Origin: Apiotrichum sp. Y4204
Taxonomy: Eukaryota; Basidiomycota; Tremellomycetes; Trichosporonales; Trichosporonaceae
Reading direction: 5' to 3'
Assembly (NCBI GenBank): GCA_025531455.1
Contig: JAMYHL010000003.1
Span: 310,001 to 374,000, forward strand
DNA: 64,000 nucleotides
Made by a program: the position numbers and the translations under genes
The notes under the pieces: generated by a model
What the model was told of the DNA's origin: nothing
Seen by the model: only the letters and a program-made list of their open reading frames with translations
Database searches by the model: none
Shown: positions 44,950-54,353 of the stretch, piece after piece
Layout: each line of letters opens with the position of its first letter
How positions within the stretch are numbered: position 1 is the stretch's first letter

Positions 44950-45260
44950 AGGACAATATTGGGGATTATGTGATTTTCTGGACCGTGTCGCGTCGCAAAG
45001 GATTCTGGTTACTTGATATCGGGCGGTGATAACGAGCTGCTGTCCTCCTTCCGCGTTCTCCATGGCCACACATCTCCCCATCCAGCCCATTCGGCAGCTG
45101 TATTTCCGTGCACGGCACCTTCCTTCATGGCATATGTCTACTTGTTCCTGACGGAAGATACGACGCGATCCTTGACGCGGAGATTCGAGTGCGTGAGATC
45201 GTCGCTCGCCCATTCGGCAGCTGCATTTCCGTGCACGGCACCTTCCTTCATGGCATATGT
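44950..45260. other. Convergent 3' flank containing a duplicated gene end
   Basis: 311 bp between the ARA2-like stop and the stop of the DUF1295 gene. The distal part (45085-45207) is the first copy of a 123-bp tandem duplication of the 3' end of the DUF1295 gene, including a second copy of its last codons and stop (45138-45140). Confidence 0.75.
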
Positions 45261-45330
45261 CTACTTGTTCTTGACGGAAGATACGACTCGATCCTTGACG
45301 CGGAGATTCGAGTGCGTGAGATCGTCGCTC
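45085..45330. repeat. Tandem duplication, two 123-bp copies, at the end of the DUF1295 gene
   Basis: Copy 1 is 45085-45207 and copy 2 is 45208-45330. By eye they differ at three positions (tgtattt/tgcattt, ttcctgac/ttcttgac, acgacgcg/acgactcg). The period equals 41 codons. Copy 2 contains the last coding codons and stop of the minus-strand gene; copy 1 lies downstream in its 3' flank and contains the same coding end with an in-frame TAG. The junction falls inside the gcccattcggcagctg sequence. Confidence 0.9.
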
Positions 45331-46740
45331 GCAATCGACATCTCCGACCCGCTCTCCACGGCATTGCGATACAGCTCCGAGCCGCGCTTGTACACCTCCG
45401 CCTCGAGGCGCGGCCACTTGCCGGTGATCGCCGTCCACATCCAGTTGAGCACCGTCTCTTGCGGGAGGAACTGGCCGACGAGCTGCGAATACGCAGAATA
45501 GACCGGGTACTGGTGTCAGCTGCGGAAGGGACACTCAGCTCACTTTGCGTGTCGTGATCCACTCGGTGAGACGCGTCGAGCCGCAGAACAGAATACTCAG
45601 CTGCCGTCAGTGGGTCAGAAGAAATGGGCACCCACCGCAAACGCCGGTCCGAGGGCGACCTCTGCCGAAGCTGGCGCGCAGCATCCAAGCGCAAAGAGGC
45701 CCTGGGACAGCCAGAAGCTCTGCTCAGAGGCAAAGTTTGGGTGGCGCGACCAGGCGTGCAGGCCGAGAATCGGGAAGCCGGGGTAGTACGCCGGGGGGAC
45801 GGCGACGGGTTCCGGTGCGCGCGATGTGCTCTTCTTCTTCTCCTTGGTCGGGAAGCGCTCCATGAGTGCGTGCTTGGCCGTCTGGTACGCGTACATTGCA
45901 TTATCGCCTGCCGCCTCCATCGTGATTGCGAGGAGGGAGAAGGCGGCGAAGAACGCGTCGCTTGCATTCAGCACTGGCGTGTTACCCGAGGGGACCGCGA
46001 AGCGCGAGGGAATGAGCGCCGCGACGGCGGAGTAGGGCACGTAGTAGTCGGGGAAGGGACCGGCCGACAGCGCCGCGGGAGGACGGATCAGGGCCGCAAA
46101 TGGGAGACACAGGGAGTAAAGCAGCATTGGCTGGGGGATGACTGATGTCAGCTTTCACTGCTGCGAGGCAGCTTACCGACAAGGAAAACGTGCAGGAGCT
46201 CAAATGCGAAATTCGGGATGAACTTGCGGAGTACCTGGTATCGGTAGTCCTCGGAGAACCTGATGTCAGCTCTTGATCGACTGCCAAGCTCACGGGTGAT
46301 AGAGCCCGCGACGGGCAGTATGCCATGTCAGTCGAGCCGACCAGATAATCTGACATGAGCTTGTTATGGTTATAGGTTGGGCAGCTCACCTGAAGGAGGA
46401 AGACGAGCGCCATGCGGGGCAGACACGCGCCGTACATGACACCGTGGTCGTTGACAAACATCCACGCGAGGATGGTCGCCGCGCACAGCGGGGGCCAGGT
46501 GGTGTAGATGCGGTCGACCCAGCCGACGTTACCGCTCAGCAAGCCGAGGACGTAGCATGTTGGGATGACAAGAAGAGTGAGTGCGAGGGGAAAGTGGCGC
46601 GGGTCGGTGGTTGTCTCGAGGAAGGCGGTAGGCGACAAGGAGGGCAGGCGCGTGAGTACACCGGGAAGAGTGGTGAATAGCGGTGGGAGATGGAGCGATG
46701 TGAATGTCCGCTCTAGGACGGCGGCGACGGTTTCCATCAT
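45261..46740 (-). CDS. Multi-pass membrane protein, DUF1295/steroid 5-alpha-reductase-like
   Basis: Six exons: 46390-46740, 46294-46349, 46177-46259, 45636-46141, 45544-45600, 45261-45509; 1302 nt, 433 residues. It has several hydrophobic segments (FPLALTLLVIPTCYVLGLL, MLLYSLCLPFAALI, AALSAGPF and others). The DUF1295 core is present: IIWSARLTWHTARRGLYHP, GLHAWSRHPNFASEQSFWLSQ, LFCGSTRLTEWITTRKYP and YSAYSQLVGQFLP. This superfamily includes steroid 5-alpha-reductase and related ER-membrane oxidoreductases; the conserved HPNF region is where cofactor binding occurs in relatives. The substrate is unknown. The soluble C-terminal tail (RLEAEVYKRGSELYRNAVESG) ends at a TAG inside the tandem duplication, so the tail may have been altered by it. 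Confidence 0.8.
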
Positions 46741-47086
46741 GTCAGGCTGTCAGTGCTGTGAGTTCTGAAGAGATGGTAAAAAGTGAGATGCAGATGGCTT
46801 TTTAAGGTAAACATTGAGTTCGGGGCGAGCGTCACTCTTTTGCGCGCTGCAACTGCAAGAACACAGCATCATCGTGCTGGGCTTCAACCAAGAAACACCG
46901 TCATCCACTGTCACTCCCGAAACAGATCGGTTAGAAAGATGTGACGTCAGCCCCAAGTCACGTGATCGAAATTTGACCGAAATTTCGAGTTGCAGATCCC
47001 GACCTCCGCATCTTGGTTATAATGGTGCATGGTGGTCTGCCAAAATACTATTCTACAGTGAATGCAAGAGAAACGAAGCGGGATAT
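46741..47086 (-). promoter_or_regulatory. Spacer between the DUF1295 gene and CPA1
   Basis: 346 bp on the same strand, holding the CPA1 3' UTR and the promoter of the DUF1295 gene. TGACGTCA-like sequence (tgacgtcag) occurs at about 46942-46950 and CACGTGA at about 46959-46965. These match ATF/CREB and E-box cores but may be chance. Confidence 0.35.
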
Positions 47087-47501
47087 TTAAACGGACATGG
47101 CGGCGGCGAGCTTCTTCTCCTGCTTGACAGGCTCAACGAGAGACGCGGTGGCACCGGCCGAGCAGGCGTTGACGTAGTCGCGGAACATGGGGTGGGTGTC
47201 GAGGGGACCACCCGCCGACTCGGGGTGGAACTGAACGCCGATGACCTGCTTGCCCGACTCGGGGACAGACAGGATTCCTTCAACTGACGAATCATTGCAG
47301 TTAATGAAGAAGGGGGCCCAGCCGGCAGGGAACTCCTCGGAGAGCTTGAGCGCGTACTGGTGGTTCTGCGAGGTGACGTAGACACGGCCGGCCTCGATGG
47401 AGCCAGCCGAGGCAAGAGCGAGAACGGGCTGGTTGTGGCCACGGTTGCCGAACATCATGCGGTAAGCCTCCATGCCGGCAGCGAGACCGAGAATCTGGTG
47501 G

Positions 47502-47538
<37 letters not shown>

Positions 47539-48391
47539 CGATGGTCTGGCGGACGCGGTAGACGGTGTCCATGATCGACTTGGGGTCACCGGGGCCGTTG
47601 GTGAGGAAGAGACCGTCGTACTGGTCACGGACGGCGTTAAAGTCAAAGTTCCAGGGCAGGACGGTGACGACGGCGTCGAGCTTGACGAGCGAGCGGAGAA
47701 TGTTGGCCTTGGCTCCAAAGTCGAGGACGGCAATCTTGGGGCCCGCACCGCTGGCGTTCAGAACGTAGGGCTCCTTGGTGGAGACCTGCGCAATGAGGTT
47801 GTCCTTGGAAGGGTCCCAGTAGTCGGCAGCGGCAGGGATGTTCGCGACGTCGTCGGCGCCGACGGCGACACGACCAAGAGTGGTACCCTGGTCACGGAGG
47901 AGGGTGGTGATGGCACGGGTGTCGACGCCAGTAATACCCGGAACGTCGTGGCGGGCGCACCACTCGTGGATCGACTCGACAGCCTTGTAGTGCGAGTACT
48001 TGAGGGCGACGTCCGAAACGACAACACCGGCACACTGAATGCCGGACGACTCGAGGTACGGAATGCCAGGGGTCTCGGGGAGGGGGTCGTTGGAGGGAAC
48101 ACCGTAGTTGCCAATCATGGGCGAGGTGAAGACAAGAATCTGACCACGGTACGAGGGGTCGGTCATCGAGTCGGTGTACGAGGTAATCGAGGTGGAGAAT
48201 ACGGTCTCGCCAAACTTGGAGTTTGTCGAACCAAAGCCCTCGCCATAGTAGCTCTGGCCAGTCTTCAGGTGAAGGGCGGCGGGGATCTTTGCCGGAAGGA
48301 CAGGCTGCAGGAGCGACGGGTTGACAGTCGCAAACGCGCGACGGCCAAGAGCGGCCTTGGTGGTCTGGGTGAAGGTGCGGAGAATAGACAT
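47087..48391 (-). CDS. CPA1: Carbamoyl-phosphate synthetase, arginine-specific small subunit
   Basis: Intronless, 434 residues. The N-terminus (MSILRTFTQTTKAALGRRAF) is a likely mitochondrial presequence. The CPSase small-subunit N-domain (GETVFSTSITSYTDSMTDPSY, NYGVPSND) precedes a class I glutamine amidotransferase domain. The catalytic nucleophile is Cys295 in GICMGHQ and the dyad His389 and Glu391 are in FHPES; the oxyanion motif LFLTNGPGDP is also present. The enzyme hydrolyses glutamine and channels ammonia to the large subunit (CPA2) to make carbamoyl phosphate for arginine. The absence of a fused large subunit separates it from the pyrimidine CAD-type enzyme. Translation is probably controlled by the spliced upstream ORF at 48422-48671, whose stop lies 30 nt before this ATG. 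Confidence 0.95.
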
Positions 48392-48421
48392 TTTGAGGAT
48401 TCCAGGGGGTATGTGTCCAAA

Positions 48422-48671
48422 TTAAAGATTGGCAAGAGTGAACACAAGGTCAGAGAGGTAACTAGGAGGGTTAGCGTGTCTCTCGAGTGTGTGAATGGTG
48501 ATGCAGATGGCGAGATGGATGGATGAGATGGAATCAATGGGGGATTCTAGGCCCAAACGAGGCGGCTTTTTCCCGGGGCGCGACTGTTTGATTGCCTCCT
48601 CCATCCACACCGCCCAACGCCGAAAGGAAATTGGACACTCACTCGTCCGAGGTACGTTCTGTCCACAGCAT
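48422..48671 (-). CDS. Spliced upstream ORF encoding an arginine-attenuator-like peptide
   Basis: Two exons in the CPA1 leader: 48643-48671 (29 nt) and 48422-48461 (40 nt), joined across a 181-nt intron (donor GTGAGT, branch-like CTAAC, acceptor TAG). Total 69 nt, 22 residues. The spliced peptide contains ERTSDDYLSDLVFTLANL. It aligns without gaps with the core of the arginine attenuator peptide of CPA1/arg-2 uORFs in ascomycetes (Neurospora core TSQDYLSDHLWRALNA). In those fungi the nascent peptide stalls the ribosome in the presence of arginine, blocking reinitiation at CPA1. The aspartate shown to be essential in Neurospora corresponds to Asp10, and its codon is split GA|T by the intron. 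Without splicing, exon 1 ends at an in-frame TGA two codons later and the peptide core is lost. Only 30 nt separate the uORF stop from the CPA1 start. Confidence 0.8.
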
Positions 48672-49875
48672 CGACTTGGCCGTAGATGAGCGGGTAGTTG
48701 GGTGTAGAGTGGTCCGTGGAGGGACGGTGTGCGAGGTTGTGCTAGCTGGTGGTGTGTGAGGTGATGAGAGTAGAGATAAAAGAGACAATCGAGATCTCGT
48801 GTGTGTGTGTGGGTGTGTGGGCGTGGACGATTTTTTTCCACCACAGCCGACTCGACTCTTGAAAATGGCATAAGCGCCCTGGGCTGGTCGGGTTTTTTCC
48901 GGCTCTGAGCGGCCGGTCGTGGCAAGCGGGCAAGCTTTCGCACTGGCTAGCGCTGACTGGCTGGGCCGTGGAGCGGTATCAATTTTTTCGATTGATTGAT
49001 GGCACGGACTTCTGGTGCCTGATCCTCTCACTGCGTGGATTGATTGTAGGCGCACTCGCCCGCGGCATCGAGCTCCACTGCGCTCCGCAGGCCGCAGGGT
49101 CGCATCCCTGGTGACGCCCTTCGCTATTGTAGTGCAGGACAGACGACTGGCAATGATCCTGCAAGGCAATCGCCGTGAGAGCAGCGAGGGAAATGACGAG
49201 TGCGCGGTTCATAGCGGTATCGGCAGGTCCGACCTCACGACCAAATAGGAACGGTTCTTATCGCTTATCGGATGCCACACAGTTCTAGACTCCCGTCGCC
49301 CAGATACGGGCGCAGAGACGTCTGACATTTCCAGTTTGTATGTCGCGAGACGAAAGCCGGGCGCAGAGGGTACTGCCTCTCGCAGTCACCTCCGATTCAC
49401 AATGGCGGAGGGCAGCCCAAGAATCTGTGGAGCCGCACCAGATGCCTGACTCGTTTGCCCACCACTCGCGCATTTAGACGACCATGTGGTGCACAGGCTC
49501 CACTCGTCCGAAGTTCACCCGACGCGTGCATCGGCCGTCAAATTCGTATTGATTCAACACGCGAAATCCAGACTCTGAGCTCAGAGCCGCGTTCAGTCCC
49601 CCTCTGCTGCCTGCTGTGTGGCTGACGAACACGCGCTAATATCAAAGAACAGCCCAGAACGCAAGGAGGCGCGCTGATCATAGAAGGAGAAGCGCGAATC
49701 AGGTCCGATCGGTGCCTCGGAACCAAAATTCGGGGCTCACATGCACACCTCCACCGCCACAGACCACCCAAATTCGATCTTCTTCACTCTCAGTGCTCCG
49801 ATTCGCCAACCACTTCTTCCACTCTTCCCGCACCATGCTGGGCATGTTCTGCAGAGAAGCAAAGGGAAAAAGGAT
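48672..49875. other. CPA1 upstream region up to the tRNA-Trp gene
   Basis: 1.2 kb with no supported protein gene. The CPA1-proximal part (48672-48780) is a CA/CT-rich leader. A (GT)n tract is at about 48800-48820. The frames at 49000-49770 on both strands show no motifs. The last 20 bp contain the T5 terminator of the tRNA (AAAAA on the plus strand at about 49866-49871). Confidence 0.4.
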
Positions 49876-49972
49876 CGACCCCGGCCCGAATCGAACGGAC
49901 AACCTTGAGGAGGCTCTTCATCAGAAGGTATTCCAGTTGGAATCTCACGCGCTACCATTACGCCACGGGGTC
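49876..49972 (-). tRNA. tRNA-Trp (anticodon CCA) with intron
   Basis: The minus strand folds as a complete tRNA. Acceptor arms GACCCCG and CGGGGTC pair fully, followed by discriminator G. The D-arm is of the GGCGTAATGGTAGC type, and the T-arm GTCCG-TTCGATT-CGGGC is intact. The anticodon CCA (49938-49940) follows U33, and an intron of about 24 nt begins just after the anticodon loop. The intron contains TGGAA, which can pair with the anticodon region TTCCA, as usual in pre-tRNAs. A T5 tract lies just downstream as Pol III terminator. Confidence 0.88.
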
Positions 49973-50769
49973 GCGATGTTCTTGCGATTGGCGGGCTGCT
50001 CGCCGCCTGGGCCCGGATAAGCTTGGCTATTGACGTCGGAGGGTCATAGGTTCTGTTGAGAACAGTCCCATGGACTCACGGTTGGTGAAAGTCCAAGGTT
50101 GAGGAATTTAGAAGCGGGATTGGAACTGCCACAGGGAATCTTGGGCGACACGCGCGGGCATTTGAGTGACAGGCGTCGTGTGCATGGTGGCCTGTGGCAG
50201 TGTTGCCTTGTGGCAGTGTGGCACTGACGGTTGGGTGAGCTGTTTCTGGTAGAATGTTAAAAGTTACCCAACCCTGGTCCTTCTGTCTTTTTGTTGATGT
50301 CCCTTGACTTGAGTCTGTTGCAAGCTAGCCGACGTACCCCGCCAACACCCTCGCCCGGTATATGATTTTGACTGTTGTTCAATCGCTTGTCTCTCTCTTG
50401 CGTCTCAAAGTCGGTTCATTGGAGCCTCGTAACGCCAGCCTGCGTGTGGCTGTGTGAAGTCGATAGGGCTACCGGGACGTCGGCCACTGCCGGGACGTCT
50501 GCCATGACAAAGTCTAGACCCGAGTTCGTTGAACAAGCCAGCCAGAGATAGACCGGGCCGCCGATGTCTTCCGTGGCTTGGGGTCTCGACGACGCCAGAG
50601 AAGGTCAGCACGAAACACAAAGAAGTGGCGTCCGTAGTCCGTTCCCAGCGTGTCGGGGTCGTATCTTCCCCTCTCGATCCCCTCACCGACCTCACGGGTT
50701 GCCCTCGGCTTCTATCCTTTCAGTCCCGCCCCCCGCGACTGGCAAAAGGGGAGGCTTGCGCCTCTACAG
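49973..50769. other. Spacer between tRNA-Trp and tRNA-Ala genes
   Basis: 797 bp with no recognised gene. GTGGCAGTGTTGCCTTGTGGCAGTGTGGCA near 50192-50222 is a short direct repeat. The frames at 50400-50760 lack motifs. Confidence 0.4.
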
Positions 50770-50868
50770 TGGACGAGTTAGGAATCGAACCAAAGACCTT
50801 GTCAAGATAAGAACCGTGGTGACCACGCTCTTGCTAATGACACGCTCTACCAACTGAGCTACACGCCC
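50770..50868 (-). tRNA. tRNA-Ala (anticodon AGC) with intron, some stem mismatches
   Basis: On the minus strand, GGGCGTGTAGCTCAG with GGTAGAGC matches eukaryotic tRNA-Ala. The anticodon stem TGTCA/TGACA is perfect and the loop TTAGCA places AGC at 50833-50835. An intron of about 26 nt (starting AGAGCGTGG) interrupts the loop. The T-arm is TTTGG-TTCGATT-CCTAA and the 3' acceptor is CTCGTCC with discriminator A. Both the acceptor stem (U6-U67) and the T-stem have one U-U mismatch, so reduced function or a pseudogene is possible. TTTT occurs downstream. I found no better isotype. Confidence 0.65.
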
Positions 50869-51655
50869 GCCACGAGAGGCATTCCGGCGCTGGATCTGCG
50901 TGGCGGTGCCACTTTGCGATGGGTATGAGATACGGGATAGATCAGCGGGTTTTGGTAGGTTGGACCGCATGGGTGTCCGTTCTTGACAGGACGACATGAA
51001 ATAAATATCACAAACATTAGTGAACCGAGGTGTTTGATCGTTAGTTGTGTCAGGGACACGACCTAGTCGTGTTCGTGTTTGTGGCATTTGTGGCGTGAGA
51101 CTTCTCTGGCGACGGCAGAACCGGCAGATTCAGCGAGCAGACCGCACCTACCGGAGAGCAATCTTCATGCCCACAAAGCATGAGCGTCCCCTCGGGAGTT
51201 CCGTACGCAAGTGATGCTCAGGGGGAACGCGCGGACAACGGTCCATGTCAATAAAAAGTAATCACGAAAAAATAAAAATAAAAACAAAAAAAAATCGGAA
51301 AATTCCAACCATAGCGATCTCATCACCAACGATAGTCCTCACATAGCCCGTCGTCAGGACTAAACGACTCCTGGCGCCCTCGAGGATGCACGATATTCCC
51401 TGTGAGTCATCCTCGACAGCAAACGACAACCGGTATCCCCATGCCGCGGCGACACCAAACCGCCCGCCTTCGTCAACCATTTTCTTCGCTAGATATCGGT
51501 TACCCAATGAGTCTCGCAAGAAGGCAACACTCTCTCTCTCGGGCACCCAACGCCCACCTCCTCGGGTACGTCTCCGCCCCCCAACGCTCGTCGCATCGCG
51601 TCGCGAGCCCCAGGGACGATCGGGCGCGGTGCCGCTCTCGTCAGCCAAAACATCC
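50869..51655. other. Spacer between tRNA-Ala and tRNA-Glu genes
   Basis: 787 bp, no recognised gene. A run of A/T-rich A-tracts is at about 51255-51300 (aaaaataaaaataaaaac). The minus-strand frame crossing this area also runs through the tRNA-Glu gene and is not considered coding. Confidence 0.4.
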
Positions 51656-51752
51656 TCTTCGCTAGTATATCGGTTAGTATAATCGCCTCTCAAGAGAGAG
51701 CCTTCCAATAGGAAGATCGCGATAGAGCAGGGTTCGACTCCCTGGCGGAGAA
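51656..51752 (+). tRNA. tRNA-Glu (anticodon CTC) with intron
   Basis: Acceptor arms TCTTCGC and GCGGAGA pair fully, including wobble. The D-arm begins TAGTATATCGGTTAGTATA. The anticodon stem ATCGC/GCGAT is perfect, with anticodon CTC at 51689-51691 after U33. An intron of about 24 nt (AGAGAGAGCCTTCC region) lies within the loop. The T-arm is CAGGG-TTCGACT-CCCTG and the discriminator is A. A T5 tract about 18 nt downstream (near 51771) fits a Pol III terminator. Confidence 0.87.
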
Positions 51753-52673
51753 GCGCGCGCGAGCGCGGCCTTTTTGCATGCAGGGGAGATGTGGGATAGA
51801 GAAAATATGATGGATGATTGGAAGGAAACGATGGAGACGTTTGTAGACATGACGGGCGCATGAGGGGTGCGGAATGCGGATCGATGATTCAGATGTGTTT
51901 TTTCGCTTGCGCTAGCGTTGTGCCTGTCTCAGATTGGCGAGTTGCCGCATGTGGACTCAGCCGGGGCTCGCAGAAAAGTTAGCGGAGAACTTGTCGTGAG
52001 TGTGGCGGCACCACAGTCAGTGAGCATGCTGAAGCGAGAATCAGTAGAAGAGGTGATGTATGAAACTGATATTGCAAGTTCTCGCACATTCTTTCAGACT
52101 CTGAAGGTGCAGAGCTTCGGCATTGCGAACGGCGGCACTGTTCACGACCACGGACAGGCAGTGTGGATGGAGAGTTGGGGGCGTTTCGCTAGCTGCGGCA
52201 AAACCGACTCCATGGGGACGACTCTCACCATACGAAAGTCTGGTGACTCGTGTTGCTTGAACGACGACCAGAGCCGCGAATCGGCGATGAAGGACGTGGT
52301 GCGGGACTCAGTTTGGCGCAGATGCGCGCCCAAGGGTCGGCCTCCTTATCCATCTTGGGCAGCACTGACATGCTCATCCAAACTGACGCTGCTGACAGTA
52401 GACTGACGCACCTCCGCTTTCACGACACAGTCAGTAATCCTCTCGACTTCGGGCCCCGTTCAGTCTGATACGCGTTGCCCCGCGGTCGCGTTGCCCCGCG
52501 GTTCCCTTTCTCCCCCACCATTCATCCCACTCTTCGTGCTCGTGCTCTGCTCGTGCTTCGCTTCTCGACCAATCCATGCTAGTGGTACACGCCAGCCTGC
52601 ATCGCTCCCCAGTCTAGTCGGATCGGCGGAGACGGCGCAGAAACATCGAGGCCCAACAACACACAAGCAGCGC
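51753..52673. other. Spacer between tRNA-Glu and RPL39
   Basis: 921 bp. The plus strand holds one 162-codon frame at 51918-52406 with no recognisable domain and no supporting splice or codon evidence; I do not call it a gene. The right end is the RPL39 3' flank, with a duplicated CGCGTTGCCCCGCGGT near 52470-52500. Confidence 0.4.
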
Positions 52674-53538
52674 TTAAAGGTTGAGCTTGGTGCGGCGCCA
52701 GTGGCGGCGCTTGGCGTTGTACTGGATCTTGGCTGCGGGTGTGAGCAGAGAGCACGAGTCAGAGCACAGGAGGGGACTGAGCTGCCGGTATTGCAGGCCC
52801 AAACAGCAGCTCCCCCGGGTTTGGCACTCACTGTCGGTCTTCAGGCGGAACCACTGGGGGATGGGGCGGTTCTGGCGGGCCTTCTTGGCAAGACGCTGCA
52901 CGGGGTTAGCACCAGGAGACTTGCAAGCAACGATTGCGACTGACTTGCTTCACCACGAATGATTTGTTTGACGGCTTTGGACGTTAGCGACTGCTGTTGG
53001 AAAGGAAGAATGCGAGCAGCGATGGACGGACGGGTCGACAGCGATGGACATGGACGTTTGTGTACAGCGACACCAAAAAAACACGGCGACAAACGCAGAT
53101 TGGCGGAGAGCGTGTCCGTGCGATAGCGTGTACGTGCTCTGGCGGGGGCATTCTCGAGTGCAGAAGGGAACAAACGGGTTGGGCGACGGGTGGCCTACGT
53201 CGAGCACGACAACTGATCGCAGTTGACGGGTCGGCGGAGGGTCATGACCGAAGCCACACGCCGCACGCATTCCACTCTCGACACCCGCGACACTCCTCCT
53301 AACGCTCTGGAGCCCGCTACCAACGTCGCCGTCGTCGCGTACTCGACGGTGTTGCGTGGTTGGTCGCGCCCCAACCCGTTCTCCATCTGGGCACTTCGTT
53401 CTCCATCCGCGATCCGATTTCATCCTCGACCGGTCGGGGTTTCGCGAAAGTTGTTCGTGCCGCGTTGTCCATCGTGTCCATCGTGTCCATTGCTGTCTCC
53501 GTCGCCGATGCTGTCGCAGTATACGCCCTACTCACCAT
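52674..53538 (-). CDS. RPL39: 60S ribosomal protein eL39
   Basis: Four exons: 53536-53538, 52945-52974, 52832-52895, 52674-52732; 156 nt, exactly 51 codons plus stop as in eL39 (51 residues). The spliced product begins [20 protein letters not shown], continues with the strongly conserved [20 protein letters not shown], and ends [11 protein letters not shown]. eL39 lines the wall of the ribosomal exit tunnel near the constriction. Exon 1 is proposed to be only the ATG, followed at once by GTGAGT. The remaining exon starts with CCG (Pro2) behind a CTAAC branch and AAAG acceptor. Intron 1 is 561 nt. The start exon is inferred because no ATG lies in frame next to Pro2 and ribosomal-protein genes often carry an intron right after the ATG; another ATG-GT upstream was not found in the interval. 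The second donor is GTCAGT. Confidence 0.9.
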
Positions 53539-54353
53539 CTTTGCTGATTTTTTTGAAGGTTGGAGACCAAGACTTTGTCGTTCGACAACGATCAATATGC
53601 AACGAGCACTGCCAGCGCCAGCCAGCACACAGTGAGCGTCCAGCCAGCAGCAGCCAGTGGCCAGCCAGTGGGCCAGCCAGCCAGCAGCTACCTACCAGCC
53701 AGTGTGTAGTGCACCTGGCTCTGGCAAACGACCAGCTGTTCACCCATCAGCAGCTTTTCCCTGCCAGCACCTTCCCTGGGTCAAGCGGGAGCAAAATTCT
53801 TTCAGACACAAGTGCAAGTTTTTGCTCAGTTTCTCTTAATCCCGGAGATAACTCCGTTACACCGTTGGGTGTGGCACTCAAACCATAGTTACATAACTCC
53901 ACGTGCAGACTTTCTCTTTTTGCTGCTCGCCACTCGTGTTGGCCGTGGTGGACGGAGGTGTATGCATGACGTAACTGGGCTTGAGGATCTGCAGGGCAGG
54001 CAGGGATCAGAGGCGGGGCCCACAGGGCAGGGCGCAGGGTGTGTGTATCCCTAGCACAGAGGTTCGAATCCCTGTTGGCTGGTCCAGGGGAAATTTTGGC
54101 GATCAACCGGATCGGCAGGGGTCCCCCAGGACTCACTGAGAGTTCCGGATCGGAGTGTCTGGGTCCGTGCCTGGCTATGGCCTGGGGGGATGGAGAACAT
54201 TCCACTCCACTCCACTTCTGGTGCTGTTGTCGAGTGACGTTGATGACGGAAACACAAGAACGGTGAGAATAAGCAACAACAACCACCAAAGATACAACAC
54301 TCTTCAACACTCATCTCCATCTCTCATCTCATCTCATCAAAACCACCATCACC
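53539..54353. other. Divergent spacer between RPL39 and TAP42
   Basis: 815 bp with no supported protein gene. A (CCAG)n-rich tract (ccagccagcagc) covers about 53605-53700. A sequence identical to the Pol III B-box consensus (GGTTCGAATCC) occurs at 54061-54071 without a convincing tRNA around it. The last 60 bp are a CAACA/CATCTC-rich TAP42 leader. Confidence 0.4.
53605..53705 (+). repeat. CCAG/CAGC-rich short tandem repeats
   Basis: Imperfect CCAGC, CAGCCAG and AGCAGC units upstream of RPL39 (which reads the other way). Probably a simple-sequence expansion; no coding evidence. Confidence 0.65.

Noticed and set aside
51262..51861. 199-codon minus-strand frame
   Set aside because: It runs antisense straight through the tRNA-Glu gene and its terminator and has no recognisable domain.
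51918..52406. 162-codon plus-strand frame between tRNA-Glu and RPL39
   Set aside because: No domain, no splice support and mixed composition; could not be supported as a gene.
52975..53535. Box C/D snoRNA in the long RPL39 intron
   Set aside because: I looked for RTGATGA and CTGA boxes on the transcribed strand and found no properly spaced pair; H/ACA type could not be judged by eye.
53930..54095. A tRNA gene around the B-box at 54061
   Set aside because: No 5' acceptor arm complementary to the 3' side, a weak T-stem and no A-box at suitable spacing; kept only as an orphan B-box observation.
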